Shown here: in pieces, positions 13,795 to 23,605 of the stretch
Position numbering within the stretch: position 1 is the first letter of the stretch
How the letters are laid out: each line of letters begins with the position of its first letter
Assembly: GCA_963966185.1 (NCBI GenBank)
Contig: CAWZYM010000172.1
Location: 1,360,001 to 1,424,000, forward strand
DNA: 64,000 nucleotides
Direction of reading: 5' to 3'
DNA from: Rhabditoides inermis
Lineage: Eukaryota > Nematoda > Chromadorea > Rhabditida > Rhabditidae
Notes under the pieces: model-generated
What the model was told of the DNA's origin: nothing
Seen by the model: only the letters and a program-made list of their open reading frames with translations
Databases searched by the model: none
Translations under genes and position numbers: made by a program

Positions 13795-16700
13795 TCTTTG
13801 TCAATGCATTTTTAGAGATTGAAGTAAAACTTTTGCTTGGACATGGAGCTTCTGCTGCCGGACAGCGAGATTTTGATGTTTTTTTTTAACCGGATACTGA
13901 AAGCAAAATTGAGGACGTGGACTACAGCCGAGGACGTAAACTCAACTATCTGCAAAGTTTCATACAAATTGGTTTAGTATGAATAAGTCATGAACGCGGA
14001 ACTAATCAAAATCGCAAAAGAACTGCGAGAGCGCGCGCATCTTTTGATAATTGGACAATATGTTCCTCACACCGTAACCAATAACGCTGAATTTTGCAGG
14101 TACGCTCTTTTTGTTGAAACTATTTGTTGAACGTGTTTACGGAAAATGAAGCGAAGATGTTTCTTAGATGAGACACGTTCGCTGCGAACAGCAACAAAAT
14201 CGATTACTTTTGTGTTTTTTTCTTCGATATATAGGCAATGAGTGTAATTGGAGAGTAATCACGAAGTGGACTGCGTCCTGAAGTAATATGTAAACTTTCT
14301 GAAAAACATCACGCAAATCGGTCAAGTAAAAACGGAAATATGCCCGCGGACACACAAGAAAAGGTGCAAAAGTGTCTATTTTTGGTGGTTTTCGACCATA
14401 AATAGAGGTAATGAAAGCAAAATTCAGAACTGTCACAAAGTGGACTGCATCAGAAGACGTGAACTCAACTATCTTATAAGTTTCATGCAAACTGGTTCTG
14501 TATGAATCGAGTTATGACCGCGGAAATACTAAAAATCGCAAAAGTGAGGCGAGAGCGCGCGCGCGGCTCTTGCTAATTTGGCTATATTTTCCTTACACCG
14601 TAACCAATGATGATGAAACTTGCAGGTTCGTGACAGAACTATTTGTTGAAAGTAATTACAGAACAAGAAGCGAAACTGTTTCTTAGGTGAGAAGCTTTTG
14701 CAGCGGACAGCACCAAAATCGGCGAAATTTGAGGTTTTTCTACCAACTATAGGCAATGAGTGTATTCGGAGAGTAATCACGAAGTGGACTGCATCCTGGA
14801 GTAATATGTAAACTTTCTGCGAAGTTTGACGCGAATCGGTTCGGTAGAAACGGAGTTATGCCCGCGGACACACAAGAAAAAGTGCAAAAGTGACCATTTT
14901 TGGTGGTTTTTTGACCAAATATGGACGTAGAGGAGGAGTTGAGAGATGCCTGAATTTTGTTGTCGTCTGGTGCAGGTGACACAACTTTCTACAAAGTTTC
15001 ATAGGAATCGGTTAAGTTTGAAGCTAGTTATGACCTTCCAATGACGGACACCATAGGACATTTTAGTAGAAAAGGAGATGTCATGTTGTATAATATACAA
15101 TGATATTATCAATCAATATGGGTTGAATATACATACACTCGTGTATTGCATACATATGGGTAGATCCGAAGGACGAAGAATTGACTCAATATGAATAGTT
15201 TCGGATTAAAAGTAAATTTTGAAACGGATGTCGAATTTGGATGTAAATAAGTTGTAAATAAGTATTAAGCTGAGACGAGACACAAAACATTGATAGGTAG
15301 TAAGGAACGTGTTTAATAAGCTTTCAATGAAACTTATTACATTTTTTTTACATCTTTACTTTGTACTACTAACGGATACATGATAATTGAAATAACAAAA
15401 GTATGGCAGGACGACGCTATGCCCGATCCACCGCGTCTCATTCACACGGTGGAGCCACTGTTCAGGAGTATACTCATGGATGGGTGTCAGGTGAGAGAGA
15501 GGGAGAAAGGGAGAGGGTGAGAAAGAAAGGGGGAAAGAGAGAGAGAGAGGGAGAGAGAGAGAGGAGGGGAGAGAGAGATCCCTCTTTCCAGACGGGCGAT
15601 CTGGACCTCCACGACACTTCCAGTGAGGAAAGCGAGCCCTACCTAGACCAGGAGAACAGTATAGATACCAATGTGAGAGGAATATCTTTTGTAGAAACAA
15701 GATCAGAGGAGGTAAAGTTCCCGCCAATTTTCCAGTTCAAATCGCCGCGCACCATTCGTGCGCAATGGCGATTTAGCACCGATCGCGCGCAAGCAGCACA
15801 ATTTGGAATACACGAAAACAATCCTTGATCGATGTCCTAGTCATCAAACATGACATGGTACAGATATCATATATTATTTGCCACTACGTATACAACATGC
15901 TTGAGCACAAATCGTGCTCCTGGAGAAATGGAGAGTTGTTTATTGTCAACAAAAACACGAATGTGTAATATACAGCGCATGAAACATAAATTGCGATTGC
16001 ATTTCAAATATTATCCAGCTGGTCTCGTCTTCCCGTCGGGATGCATGCGTCCGGGATCTCGCGATGTCAGAGAGGAGTGCAGAGGCTGACATGCAACTGC
16101 TGTTCCAGGTAGGGGAGATGTTTGCGGAAGGAGCAGACTGATTGGATCTCTCTTTCAGATCCTGTCTTCCTCGCTTCCCTCTTCCATCCAGTGTGTTCTT
16201 CTCTCCGAACTCGTCTCCACCCTCCGTCAACTACAGACAGGACACGCACCCATGTGCGAGGCACTCCAAAGAACAGTCAACACACGGTGGGATGGTCATT
16301 TCTCTCATCATCATCAACGAACATTCGCAAAGACATATAATATTATTCAGGGAGATGGTTCACCGAGTCACGGTAGAAAATTGACCCAAGCGCGCGCATT
16401 CAAACGCTAATATCGATCAAAGAAGCCGACACGCGAATCAAAGATGCCGCGGCACACTCGAGCCTTTCCCGCGCTGTCTGCCCTCTCTCGCTCGCGACTG
16501 AGTTTCTCCAACTGATCCCGGCTGTCAATAGCAAAACTATCCTCCAGGCGGCGACTATATACGTTCAACCAACCATTCGTTATTCATCTCCTTTCTTGAC
16601 TGTCGACCCACACAATGCGAATACGTTTCACGGTTTAGTTATAACTGTTATCGTTAAGTTGCCTCAATACGTCTTTTGCAAGACATATACTCGTCGCCTG

Positions 16701-19489
16701 GTGGATAGTTTTTGTTATTGCCAGCCGGGGTCAGTTAGCGAAACTCAACTTCGAGCGAGAGAGGCCAGACAGCGCGGGCAAATGGTCGAGTGTCGCGCGG
16801 CCTCTTTGATTCGCATGCCGGCTTCTTTGATCAATAATATCGTTTGAAAGCGCGCGCTTGGGTCTCCTCACGACTAGAAGGTAGATCGAATGCGACTCGA
16901 GGGTAGATCGATTTTCTACCGTAATCTGGCGAACTATCTCCCAGAATAATATTATACATAACTTCACAAAAGCCCCGTTTTTTCATCAAAATTCATCAAA
17001 TCCCAAGAGCATCTTCAATCGGGACCAAAAAAGCTTCAATCAATTTTCTTTTTTGCAATGTTTGGAGTGAACAGTTCGGGGTTATTTGGGGCAATCCGAA
17101 TGTGGTTTGGGGGTGTTCAAACGTTGCACGGACGTGATTGGACAAAGTTTTCATTCAATGTGTCGTATTTGAGGTCAACAGTTTTCCATTGGAAACGACT
17201 TGTTTGGGGCTTGTTTGAACCTTCACCGCGAACGATAGTTTAGGGGGAACATGTATCTAAAAAGTTAAGTCTCTTCGAAACAGGGTTTTTTGAAAAAGCT
17301 TCCGAAACACTCCGTGTATCAAAGGCTATTGCGAACTCAGTTTCAAAGATACTGACAATAAGTAGCATCAACCACTCGTTGCACCAACTATTGATTACTG
17401 TTTTAAGAAATACGTTTCACAAGCTATGGAACACTGGTATTGTCAAGTATTCTCAATTAGTATCCAGTAAATGTGAAGTTTACACTTAGTTAGTTGATCA
17501 ACATCCCTGTTTTCAGTTCGATTCCGGATGAATTGTGTCAGTCTATGCTATGTGCTGTGCACAACACATTACCCGTGTACAGACAGCTGGTAGAGAGGTG
17601 AGCGATCATACTCGCATGTTTTCTGCTTCCAATCATTCTGAACTCGTCTGATCTCATATCTGCCGTGTCTTATTTTATGTTCACGTGTTTCTACCAGGTA
17701 CCCCGTCTACCTGGCGGCTATCGATCAGCTGATGGAGCGAAACGATGAGTTCAGGAAGGGAATTCGGTAAATTATTATGATATTTGTCATGAATAGAACA
17801 GATAATCGATACTCAATTACATTGGTAATGAGTGAGTAAATATGTGCGACGAGTGAAACGTAATGGATCGCAAAACACGGGAAAGTATTACCTGTTGCAG
17901 TAACCTGGAGCTCTCTCAGCGCCTATACATCCCTCTTCTGTGGCTGCTTCTGCGAGTTCTGGCGAGAATGAGCGCATGGCAGGATGTGAGTGGTCCATTT
18001 CTCTTTAATCAATCAATCAATCATTCATCCAGAATCGCTATATCCTGACTATACAACAAGTGCATACGGCACACCACAAAGGCTAAGCGCTGGGAGAAAC
18101 ACAGTTTAGCAACGGGGATGGTAGGGTCACAGGTCGAAGTCGATAGTGATCGATAATCAGTCGATAATCATTCGATGTCCTTTCCATAATCCATTAAAAT
18201 TAGATACATTTCTCTTCACTTTCCTTTTTACTTCACTATTCTTTTCAAGTTTGTTATTGTCACACGTTTCACGGCGATGTTTTAGTCACGTGTGACATTG
18301 GCGCGATAATGAGTCGCTGTTCACAATAGTAGCTAATTAGAGCACATCATGTGTCCGGTGAAAAAATGTTACATGCTTACACTCTCGGCATCTCACGTTG
18401 TGGTCCCTATAGTAGACAATCGCCGCAATCAATAACGCTTTCAGTGTCTGGCTGGTGTGATCGAGTTCCAGCTATCGGATAGTGACTCATCCTGTGACTC
18501 CGAGCTGTCCGCAGCCAGGGTCGCTCTCGACAGAATCACTAAGTTCATGACTGATACGAGGTGAACCTTCTTTCTATGATCAATGTATACAGCTTTTCGC
18601 GTAAATGACTTGGGGGGTTCAATATGACACCAACGCTTGTCAATCAATCGTTTATCCGAAATCGTTATATCTGAATATAACAACACAATCATACTTCATC
18701 ATAATTTGTCATAATAATCTGTGAGCAGAACACGGTAACAACACATAAATTACAACAATGTAAATTACAACAATGTAAACAGTTATCACGAGAACATGTT
18801 CAGATCTCAGAGGGAGGCGATGGTGGAGTTCGTGGCAGTGTCCGAGGTGGAGTTCGACCTGGGATGCAAGGGAAAGCTCACCACTCCGGCACGGGTCAGT
18901 GAACAACGGGTCTGGAGTGTCACGATTCAAACTATTCATGTCTACACCCTGGAAATGATTGAATAATGAACAATTTATCACTGGAAAAGAAACCAATACC
19001 TGGAGCTAAAATTCGAATAGCGTATGAATGAATGAAAGAAAAAACCACATCACTACCATTTGAGCCTTTCTCTTCTAGCGTCTGCTCCGGTTCGGTTGGG
19101 CGGAGCGTTGGTCGCGCGGTTCTCTCGTTCCCCGCTTCTTTGTTCTACTAGAAGACAGTCTACTGATCGCCAGAAAGAGAGCCGCCGGATTCCGATGCCA
19201 CACCCACATCAGTCTCAAGGGCACCATGGTGAGTGATCAAGAAGATCATATCAAATACTTGTCCAGAATCGCATTTTCATCGATGTACTGTACGTTTCAA
19301 TACTGCATTTTTCACAGAAAACTAGTTTTTTGTTCAATTTTGCAAGCGCATGGTAATCAAAACTGTATTCTGCAGGTGGAGCAGGGCGATGCGTTCTGTG
19401 TGTCTGAGAGACCGAGTGAGGAGTGCGTGACACTACATGCCGGAAAGGTGAACATCTCTCTCTATCTCCTTCTCTCTCTCTCTCTCTCT

Positions 19490-19532
<43 letters not shown>

Positions 19533-20826
19533 TCTCTCATCCTCCATTTACAGAATGCCTCCATCCTCTTCGCTGCCCGTCACACAGTGGATTGGGTGGA
19601 TAGTATCAGCGAAGCTATCAAGGTACACATAGTAGACACCATTCATAGATAAGATATAAGTAGCGATGCTTCATATCAGTACATTTTCTTGCAGAAATCC
19701 GCCCGCTCCCGCACCGCCTACCCACTTCTCCCAAACAACACGGAGAAAGAAACGGATGAAGGAAATGGTGAGGATTGATAAATTCACATTTATGAATACA
19801 GAACTGTCGCTTATAATTATAAACCTCGAGGACAGTACGTTTCACCAGTTAAACATATTCAAGGTGCAGTGGTTCATATAATCACCTTCACTGGCTCTGT
19901 CCTATCAATGACGACATTCATTGAAAAATTAAATGAAAACGGTGAAAATTTCATCGAAATGTGAAAATGAACAGATGAAATTTTCGATGAATTTTTCACA
20001 GTTTCAATGAAGTTCGCGTTGAAATTTTCACCATTTCATTTTCATTTTCATTGAAACTTTTGTCTTTCTTTTTCAATTCCCTTGAATTTTTCACATGTCA
20101 ATGAAATTTTCGCCGTTTTCAATGAAATTTTCACCGTTTTCATCGAAATTTTCAATGAAAGTCAACATTGATAGGACAGAGCCACTGATTGTTTGCGAAA
20201 AAAGCGAAACAGTTTACACGATGGTAACCTGTGTGTTACAGACGAGGAGCCTCGCGAGTGCGCCTTGTCTGCGCCCCTTCTCGCATGGCATCGGAAGACG
20301 AGCATTGGCATAGCAGACTTCCACATGGTGAGTTTGGGTCAAGTCAGTACTCCAAGTACATGTGGCACCATACACCGGTAACTTTCTCATAAAAATACGA
20401 TCTGTGTGATCCACTCTCTCTGTCTTGCTTGATCTGCCACCTTGCAGTCCCTGTCTCATATCCGCTCCGGATACCTCTTTCGACAGATGAGATCATCTAC
20501 TGGGTGGCAGAGGCTGTGGGTGAGTGAAGTGAAGACAGTTCAGACAGGGTAAATAAGCATGGTAAAATGCACATGGTTGTTGGAAGAATGCCCTAACAAG
20601 TCCAAAACAGCTTTGTTTTCAATAGGCAATAGGAGAGCAATTCTAATCAAATATGATCATGACACGCATAAAATGTAACATTCGAAATTGCATCTTCGGG
20701 CGACAACTACATGAATGGATGTGGCAGGTTCGACTGGCGCGCTTCACTCTCTTCTTCTATGCGAGGCACGAGGACGCGAGCTACGTGGCCAGCCTGCCAC
20801 TGCTCGGATACGAGGTGCGCAGATCT

Positions 20827-20883
<57 letters not shown>

Positions 20884-20917
20884 CCTCTCTCTGTCTCTCT
20901 GTCTGTCTCTCTATATT

Positions 20918-20949
<32 letters not shown>

Positions 20950-21312
20950 CCCCTCCTCTCTCTCTATTCCCTCTCTCTCTACTCCATCTCTCTCCCTCTC
21001 TCTCCTTCTCTACCCTTACTCTCTCTCTCTCCATCCCCTTTCTCTTTGTCTCTCTTTCTCTCTTTCTACTCCCTCTCACCCTCTTTCTCCCTCTCTACTC
21101 TCTCTATCTCTCCCCCTCTCTCTCTCCCTCTCTCCCTTTCTCTCTCTCTTTGTCTCTCTGTTTGTCTATCTATATCTCTCTCCGTCTCTCTGATTGTCTA
21201 TCTCTCTCTTTCTCTTTCTTTCTTTCTCTCTTTCTCGCCCTCCTCTCTCTCTACTCCCTCTCTCTCCCTCTCTACACCCTCTCTCTCTCCATCCCCTCTC
21301 TCTCTTTATCTT

Positions 21313-21365
<53 letters not shown>

Positions 21366-21620
21366 ACTTACTCCATTCCTCCAGGTCACTCTCCCTCTTC
21401 CCTCTGACGGTATCTCGGAGCCCCACACCTTCCGACTGTCGTTCGGAAAACACTGCTACTTCTTCCGAGCAGCTAATCGATTCGAGGTGGGTCGAATAAA
21501 TGATTGTCATTGTGTCATATTATGTTTTTTCAGGCATCCAGCTGGATTTCTGCTATCCGATCTAACACATTGAACAAAACGCCATTGGATGCACTCACAG
21601 TGCTGTCTTTGAACATTTGA
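338..21620 (+). CDS. FARP: FARP-type FERM-DH-PH-PH protein, full-length isoform (38 exons, ~1121 aa)
   Basis: FARP proteins are membrane-associated Rho-family exchange-factor-like proteins. A FERM domain binds membrane lipids and receptors, and the DH-PH-PH part acts on Rho GTPases; in animals they work in neurite, synapse and junction signalling. I built the model by joining GT-AG exons that keep one open frame: residues ~19-310 FERM, ~311-360 FERM-adjacent, ~387-629 disordered linker, ~630-857 DH, ~850-955 PH1, ~1015-1115 PH2. Family signatures include the F3 stretch FSWAKIRKLSFKRRKLLIKL, the FA stretch GRTQKQLIDYVREHHK, and ASLPLLGYE in PH2. Human FARP1 is about 1045 aa, so the length fits. 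The full-length form needs the donor at 4776/4777 joined to the acceptor at 7612/7613. ATG 338 is preferred because an acceptor lies at 318; ATG 296 would add 14 residues. Stop TGA is at 21618-21620. Orthology is firm; exact ends of a few linker exons are inferred. Confidence 0.88.
2368..2466 (+). repeat. (CT)n microsatellite in intron 7
   Basis: CT dinucleotides fill most of this 125-bp intron and serve as its polypyrimidine tract before the acceptor at 2485. Confidence 0.9.
2625..2886 (-). mobile_element. tRNA-derived SINE in FARP intron 8
   Basis: Read on the minus strand, the element starts at ~2886 with a tRNA-like head. An A box (TGGCTAGCGCAGTGG) covers 2868-2882 and a B box (GAGTTCAATCC) covers 2826-2836, about the right distance apart for RNA polymerase III. 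About 190 bp of non-tRNA body follows. The first bases are repeated just outside as a second GGGGTGGCTAG at ~2895-2905. The 3' limit is approximate and I could not confirm a target-site duplication. Confidence 0.65.
3510..3660 (+). repeat. (GA)n microsatellite in intron 10
   Basis: GA repeats with CAGA interruptions start directly after the donor GTGAGG and run almost to the acceptor at 3669. The arginine/glutamate-rich frames read from it are artefacts. Confidence 0.9.
3750..3946 (+). repeat. interspersed repeat, copy 1 (FARP intron 11)
   Basis: This ~197-bp stretch matches, in reverse orientation and with scattered differences, the sequence at 15714-15917. Shared blocks include CACGATTTGTGC, TTGTATACGT, TTGATGACTAGG, AAGGATTGTTTTCG and CGATTTGAACTGG. 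It starts only 11 bp after the exon 11 donor. No coding capacity or terminal repeats are visible. Confidence 0.7.
4777..6920 (+). CDS. FARP: alternative terminal coding part of exon 14 (intron in the long isoform)
   Basis: This stretch is an open 2.1-kb frame in one reading and an intron in the other. The donor ACAG|GTACAC at 4776/4777 is in phase 1. Joining to the acceptor at 7613 restores an open frame (DDTDDGSIRRSYKRD). As coding sequence it gives the disordered tail of the short isoform. The opposite strand is also open for most of this length, an effect of GC-rich codon use rather than a second gene. Confidence 0.7.
6921..7612 (+). other. 3' UTR of the short isoform and rest of the long-isoform intron
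   Basis: Directly after the stop there are two nearby TGACGTCA-like palindromes (6918-6940). The DNA becomes AT-rich and holds the poly(A) signal. An open stretch at 7486-7612 precedes exon 15, but the pyrimidine tract and AG at 7612 fit an intron end better. No other gene is visible. Confidence 0.5.
7236..7241 (+). promoter_or_regulatory. poly(A) signal AATAAA for the short isoform
   Basis: A canonical AATAAA lies 316 bp past the TGA of the short isoform, in AT-rich sequence and before the next coding exon. Alternatives nearby are weaker. Confidence 0.6.
7613..15672 (+). CDS. FARP: FARP exons 15-22: disordered linker between FERM and DH
   Basis: Exons: 7613-7727, 7905-8032, 8174-8244, 8377-8459, 8581-8652, 8696-8792, 15410-15490, 15592-15672. 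The frame continues through DDGSIRRSYKRD, the run HGLSVSLTSQVDRFPSSF, SQPSPPPRSPTLITSTVS, RPQDYFVKVEKPLEVV, RPPDYSTLKAIDSP, DDAMPDPPRLIHTVEP and the acidic TGDLDLHDTSSEESEPYLDQ. The acceptor of exon 16 is at 7904/7905; the nearby AG at 7934 would break the frame. Exon 21 has a poor pyrimidine tract, and a small exon could be missed inside the 6.6-kb intron 20. This linker is expected to be poorly conserved, so the calls rest on phase and splice sites. Confidence 0.7.
8463..8560 (+). repeat. (CT)n/(CTCCCT)n microsatellite in intron 18
   Basis: Pyrimidine-only repeats fill the intron between exons 18 and 19 up to the TTTTAG acceptor at 8580. Confidence 0.85.
8911..8948 (-). repeat. terminal hairpin of the 2.06-kb element (also 10969-11006 and 13025-13062)
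   Basis: A 38-bp imperfect palindrome bounded by CTAG on both sides. In element orientation the arms pair around a GACA loop, with one 3x3 internal loop of GGA opposite GGA. Confidence 0.8.
8911..10968 (-). mobile_element. Helitron-like non-autonomous element, tandem copy 3 of 3 in element order
   Basis: On the minus strand the element starts with TCTCCTTTTCTACTAAAATG, followed by TCCTATGGTGTCCGTC, and ends in a GC-rich hairpin finishing CTAG (8911-8948 on the plus strand). Length is 2058 bp. It holds modules with the motif CATAACT, a CT-rich part and a TA repeat, and no plausible protein. The base outside the CTAG end is T and the one outside the TC end of the whole array is A, the A/T target known for Helitrons. 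Small open frames repeated in all copies show no recognisable domain. Confidence 0.68.
10969..13024 (-). mobile_element. Helitron-like non-autonomous element, tandem copy 2 of 3
   Basis: A 2056-bp copy nearly identical to its neighbours; I noticed length changes only in the CT and TA repeats. The junctions are exactly tail to head (CTAG directly against TCTCC in element orientation), with no intervening base. Confidence 0.72.
13025..15078 (-). mobile_element. Helitron-like non-autonomous element, tandem copy 1 of 3
   Basis: A 2054-bp copy whose TC end at 15078 is the outer 5' limit of the array. It differs from the others by a shorter CT run, a longer TA run and at least one substitution near 14134. 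The whole array lies inside FARP intron 20, in antisense orientation to the gene. Confidence 0.7.
15079..15409. other. rest of FARP intron 20
   Basis: AT-rich sequence without repeats or coding potential that I can see. It ends at the weak acceptor of exon 21. Confidence 0.4.
15491..15580 (+). repeat. (GA)n/(GGGA)n purine tract in intron 21
   Basis: The purine repeat extends straight from the donor GTGAGAGAG to the short pyrimidine stretch before the acceptor at 15591. Confidence 0.85.
15714..15917 (-). repeat. interspersed repeat, copy 2 (FARP intron 22)
   Basis: Inverted counterpart of the repeat at 3750-3946. The two copies differ at perhaps one base in six by eye, so this is an old dispersed family. 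It lies 41 bp after the exon 22 donor. Confidence 0.7.
16019..18894 (+). CDS. FARP: FARP exons 23-29: divergent DH (RhoGEF) domain
   Basis: Exons: 16019-16108, 16159-16286, 17517-17597, 17698-17766, 17901-17985, 18445-18560, 18783-18894. Together they encode ~227 residues rich in amphipathic helix, including VLLSELVSTLRQLQTG, LPVYRQLVERYPVYLAAIDQ, RLYIPLLWLLLRVLARM and REAMVEFVAVSEVEFDLG. Position and length match the DH domain of FARP. The usual first conserved motif (Thr-Glu followed by a YxKDL pattern) reads RRDACVRDL here, and the later RP(L/V)xR motif reads RVLARM, so the catalytic face looks eroded. Intron 24 holds a fold-back element; introns 26, 27 and 28 hold nothing I recognise. Confidence 0.78.
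16336..16956. mobile_element. fold-back (long inverted-repeat) element in FARP intron 24
   Basis: The ends TATAATATTATTC and GAATAATATTATA are inverted copies. Behind them, 16336-16562 and about 16684-16956 are long imperfect inverted repeats sharing blocks such as GACCCAAGCGCGCGC, GATCAAAGAAGCCG and CCTCTCTCGCTCG. About 120 bp of unpaired sequence lies in the centre. The right arm has an extra ~45 bp. There is no coding capacity; a TA target would fit but is not proven. Confidence 0.7.
19079..21620 (+). CDS. FARP: FARP exons 30-38: PH1, inter-PH linker, PH2 and C-terminus
   Basis: Exons: 19079-19228, 19376-19447, 19554-19622, 19695-19767, 20242-20327, 20448-20519, 20728-20814, 21385-21486, 21534-21620. 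PH1 includes RFFVLLEDSLLIARKR and ILFAARHTVDWVDSISEAI. The linker carries WHRKTSIGIADFHM, matching the segment before PH2 in FARP proteins. PH2 includes SGYLFRQMRSSTGWQRLW, LARFTLFFYARHEDASYV, ASLPLLGYE and HTFRLSFGKHCYFFRA, and closes with the PH tryptophan helix ASSWISAIRSNT. The last exon ends in TGA after 28 residues. No canonical AATAAA follows within 400 bp; a variant GATAAA lies at 21884. Confidence 0.88.
19452..19540 (+). repeat. (CT)n microsatellite in intron 31
   Basis: CT repeats fill the 106-bp intron between exons 31 and 32 and act as its polypyrimidine tract. Confidence 0.9.
19889..20187. mobile_element. small inverted-repeat element in FARP intron 33
   Basis: Both ends carry CTGGCTCTGTCCTATCAATG-like sequence in opposite orientations (right end around 20163-20187, with CAGTGG). 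The interior is made of near-repeats of TCAATGAAATTTTCACCG and its complement. It is about 300 bp with no coding capacity. The CAGTGG end recalls hAT-type MITEs, but I could not find an 8-bp target duplication. Confidence 0.6.
20826..21361 (+). repeat. ~535-bp pyrimidine microsatellite in intron 36
   Basis: Imperfect CT repeats (with TTTCTC, CCCTCT and TGTCTC variants) make up nearly all of the 570-bp intron before exon 37. The serine/leucine-rich frames through it are not genes. Confidence 0.9.
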
Positions 21621-22372
21621 ATGGATTGTATTAGAACAGAGTAGTGAGACTGTTAGTGGTATAGTAGTGTCTTAGAATGTGCCATAGACAGTGTATCAAT
21701 CGTTATGTTATCCATTGCATCTCTCCCTACTTATCATACCCACTCCCATCGTCTCAGGACCACCCACACTGCATATTCTACCGTATACTTATCCTTGTGT
21801 GTCTTCTCACTACTGTATCATTGTCAGCTATAATCATGTTTGTGAACAAGAAATACCCCGGTCGCTATCCATCGGTTTCTGATAAATAACAAATCAAAAT
21901 TGCGACACGTGCCGTGGCCTGAAAGGTGAATCACTATAATTCTAAGGAATCCGGCTTCTATGAATGTGGTGTATGACTATAGAGTACTCATCAGTGATTA
22001 GGTTGATGTTAGTCACTAAATTAGAAGAAACGTGATCTTTTCTGATGATAGCCGCGAGTACAAAACATAAAAGCTCCTTACGGAAGGCATATGTGTGTGT
22101 CCGTGTATTGCTTGTTAGAGATCAGTCATTCGTCTTCGTTTTCGAAGTTGAGTTAGCACCGGGATGTGAAAATATGATGAAAACGCTGTATTTTTGTCAA
22201 TACAACTATTTTCTGAAATGCCTACAAATAGATGAAAATTGAGCGCAAAATGTGTCAAAATGCAGAAATTGGTGCCAATTGGTGCCAATTTCAAATGTTA
22301 CAGATTTTTTCATCGACTTTTAGGTATCTCCGACACATATAGTGGGTCCCCAGTTTTCGCGGTAGGCGAATT
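21621..22372. other. FARP 3' flank, intergenic
   Basis: AT-rich sequence with the 3' UTR at its start. A short direct duplication of TTGGTGCCAATT lies near 22270-22290. Nothing codes. Confidence 0.45.
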
Positions 22373-23251
22373 TCTGGTGTATGTGTAAAATGCCCTATGG
22401 TGTCTGTCCATACATCGCTCTACCGCGCCAGCCACTACTCCTATCTAGCCAAACGTGACATCGATCCGATGGTCTCGGTCCCGAGATGCAGGATTCCAAT
22501 TTTCAGCTCGTTATCTCTCATATCCGAGGAGCTATAAGCTCCAGAAAGTCCGACGAAACAGCGCGTAATCAGAGAGAGTCAGACACAAAAGCGGCGAAAT
22601 AGTGTGTGAGGCGAGGAGACGGGTCACTGACGAATCGGCTGCGGCGAGTAGACCTTTCAAGAACGAGCACTGCGGATCGCAGACTTCAGCTTTCGAGAAA
22701 CGGTTTCGACGTCACTCCTCTATACTCCCTCACCTACAAATCTGCCCGTAATCTTTTTATAACTCCTCCTGGTTTCCTTTCACGAAGTGATTTAATCGAG
22801 GCGAGGCGACACCAAACAGTTGTCGCGGGCTGTTCAAGAAAACTAGGCAACCGTGTCAGATCTCCCTTTACTACAACATGCAAATAGGTGGCCACTACAC
22901 TTCTACCAAAATTTGCATCTTTTTGTGACCTCTGACGCCCGCTATCAATTAAATTCCTCTAATCGACGCCACTTTATTGCCCCGCGACGAGAGAGTGTGG
23001 CGAGGTGAGAGTGCACCAGCTGCCAGTCTGTCTGATGTCAGAGAAAAAGACAGTCAATTGTGCAAATGAGCGAGAACATCACCACGCACTACGAAACAGC
23101 TCACCACACTCCAACAAACTGTGCAAATTTTATTTTCTGAGCACATACAATAAAACATTACTATATGCACTCGCGTCCTTCTATATTTAATCATAGAAGT
23201 GAAGCGAGGCGAAATACTATGTAACCTTCTTTTCTCATCCAATTCCTTTTC

Positions 23252-23255
<4 letters not shown>

Positions 23256-23319
<64 letters not shown>

Positions 23320-23475
23320 CGCTCGCTCGCTCTCTTTCTCTCTCCCTATCTCCTCTCTTCCTCTATCTATCTTTTATAGTTTATGATTTCAGATTAGTGA
23401 TAACTATAAAGTCTACTTGCATCTAAATTAAATCATAATTGTCAACCAGCTGTACATCCCACTCTTACCCACTCT

Positions 23476-23546
<71 letters not shown>

Positions 23547-23550
23547 TTTT
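23256..23550 (+). repeat. CT and CA microsatellites inside element A
   Basis: Two CT runs (about 23256-23330 and 23478-23513), the second passing into (CA)n at ~23514-23544. Each is followed by a block resembling CAGTGATAACTATAAA. Confidence 0.85.
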
Positions 23551-23605
23551 ACAATATTAAACCAGTGATAACTATAAATTATACTTGTATCTATAATAAA
23601 TAGTA

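Noticed and set aside
9072..14982. Minus-strand frames of 80-108 codons repeated in each 2.06-kb copy
   Set aside because: They repeat only because the element repeats. They lack recognisable domains, and several translate the CATAACT modules.
16336..16349. TAATATTA(C/T) nonanucleotide origin as in circular Rep viruses
   Set aside because: Only the AT core matches, the final C is missing, and it is part of an inverted-repeat terminus with no Rep gene near.
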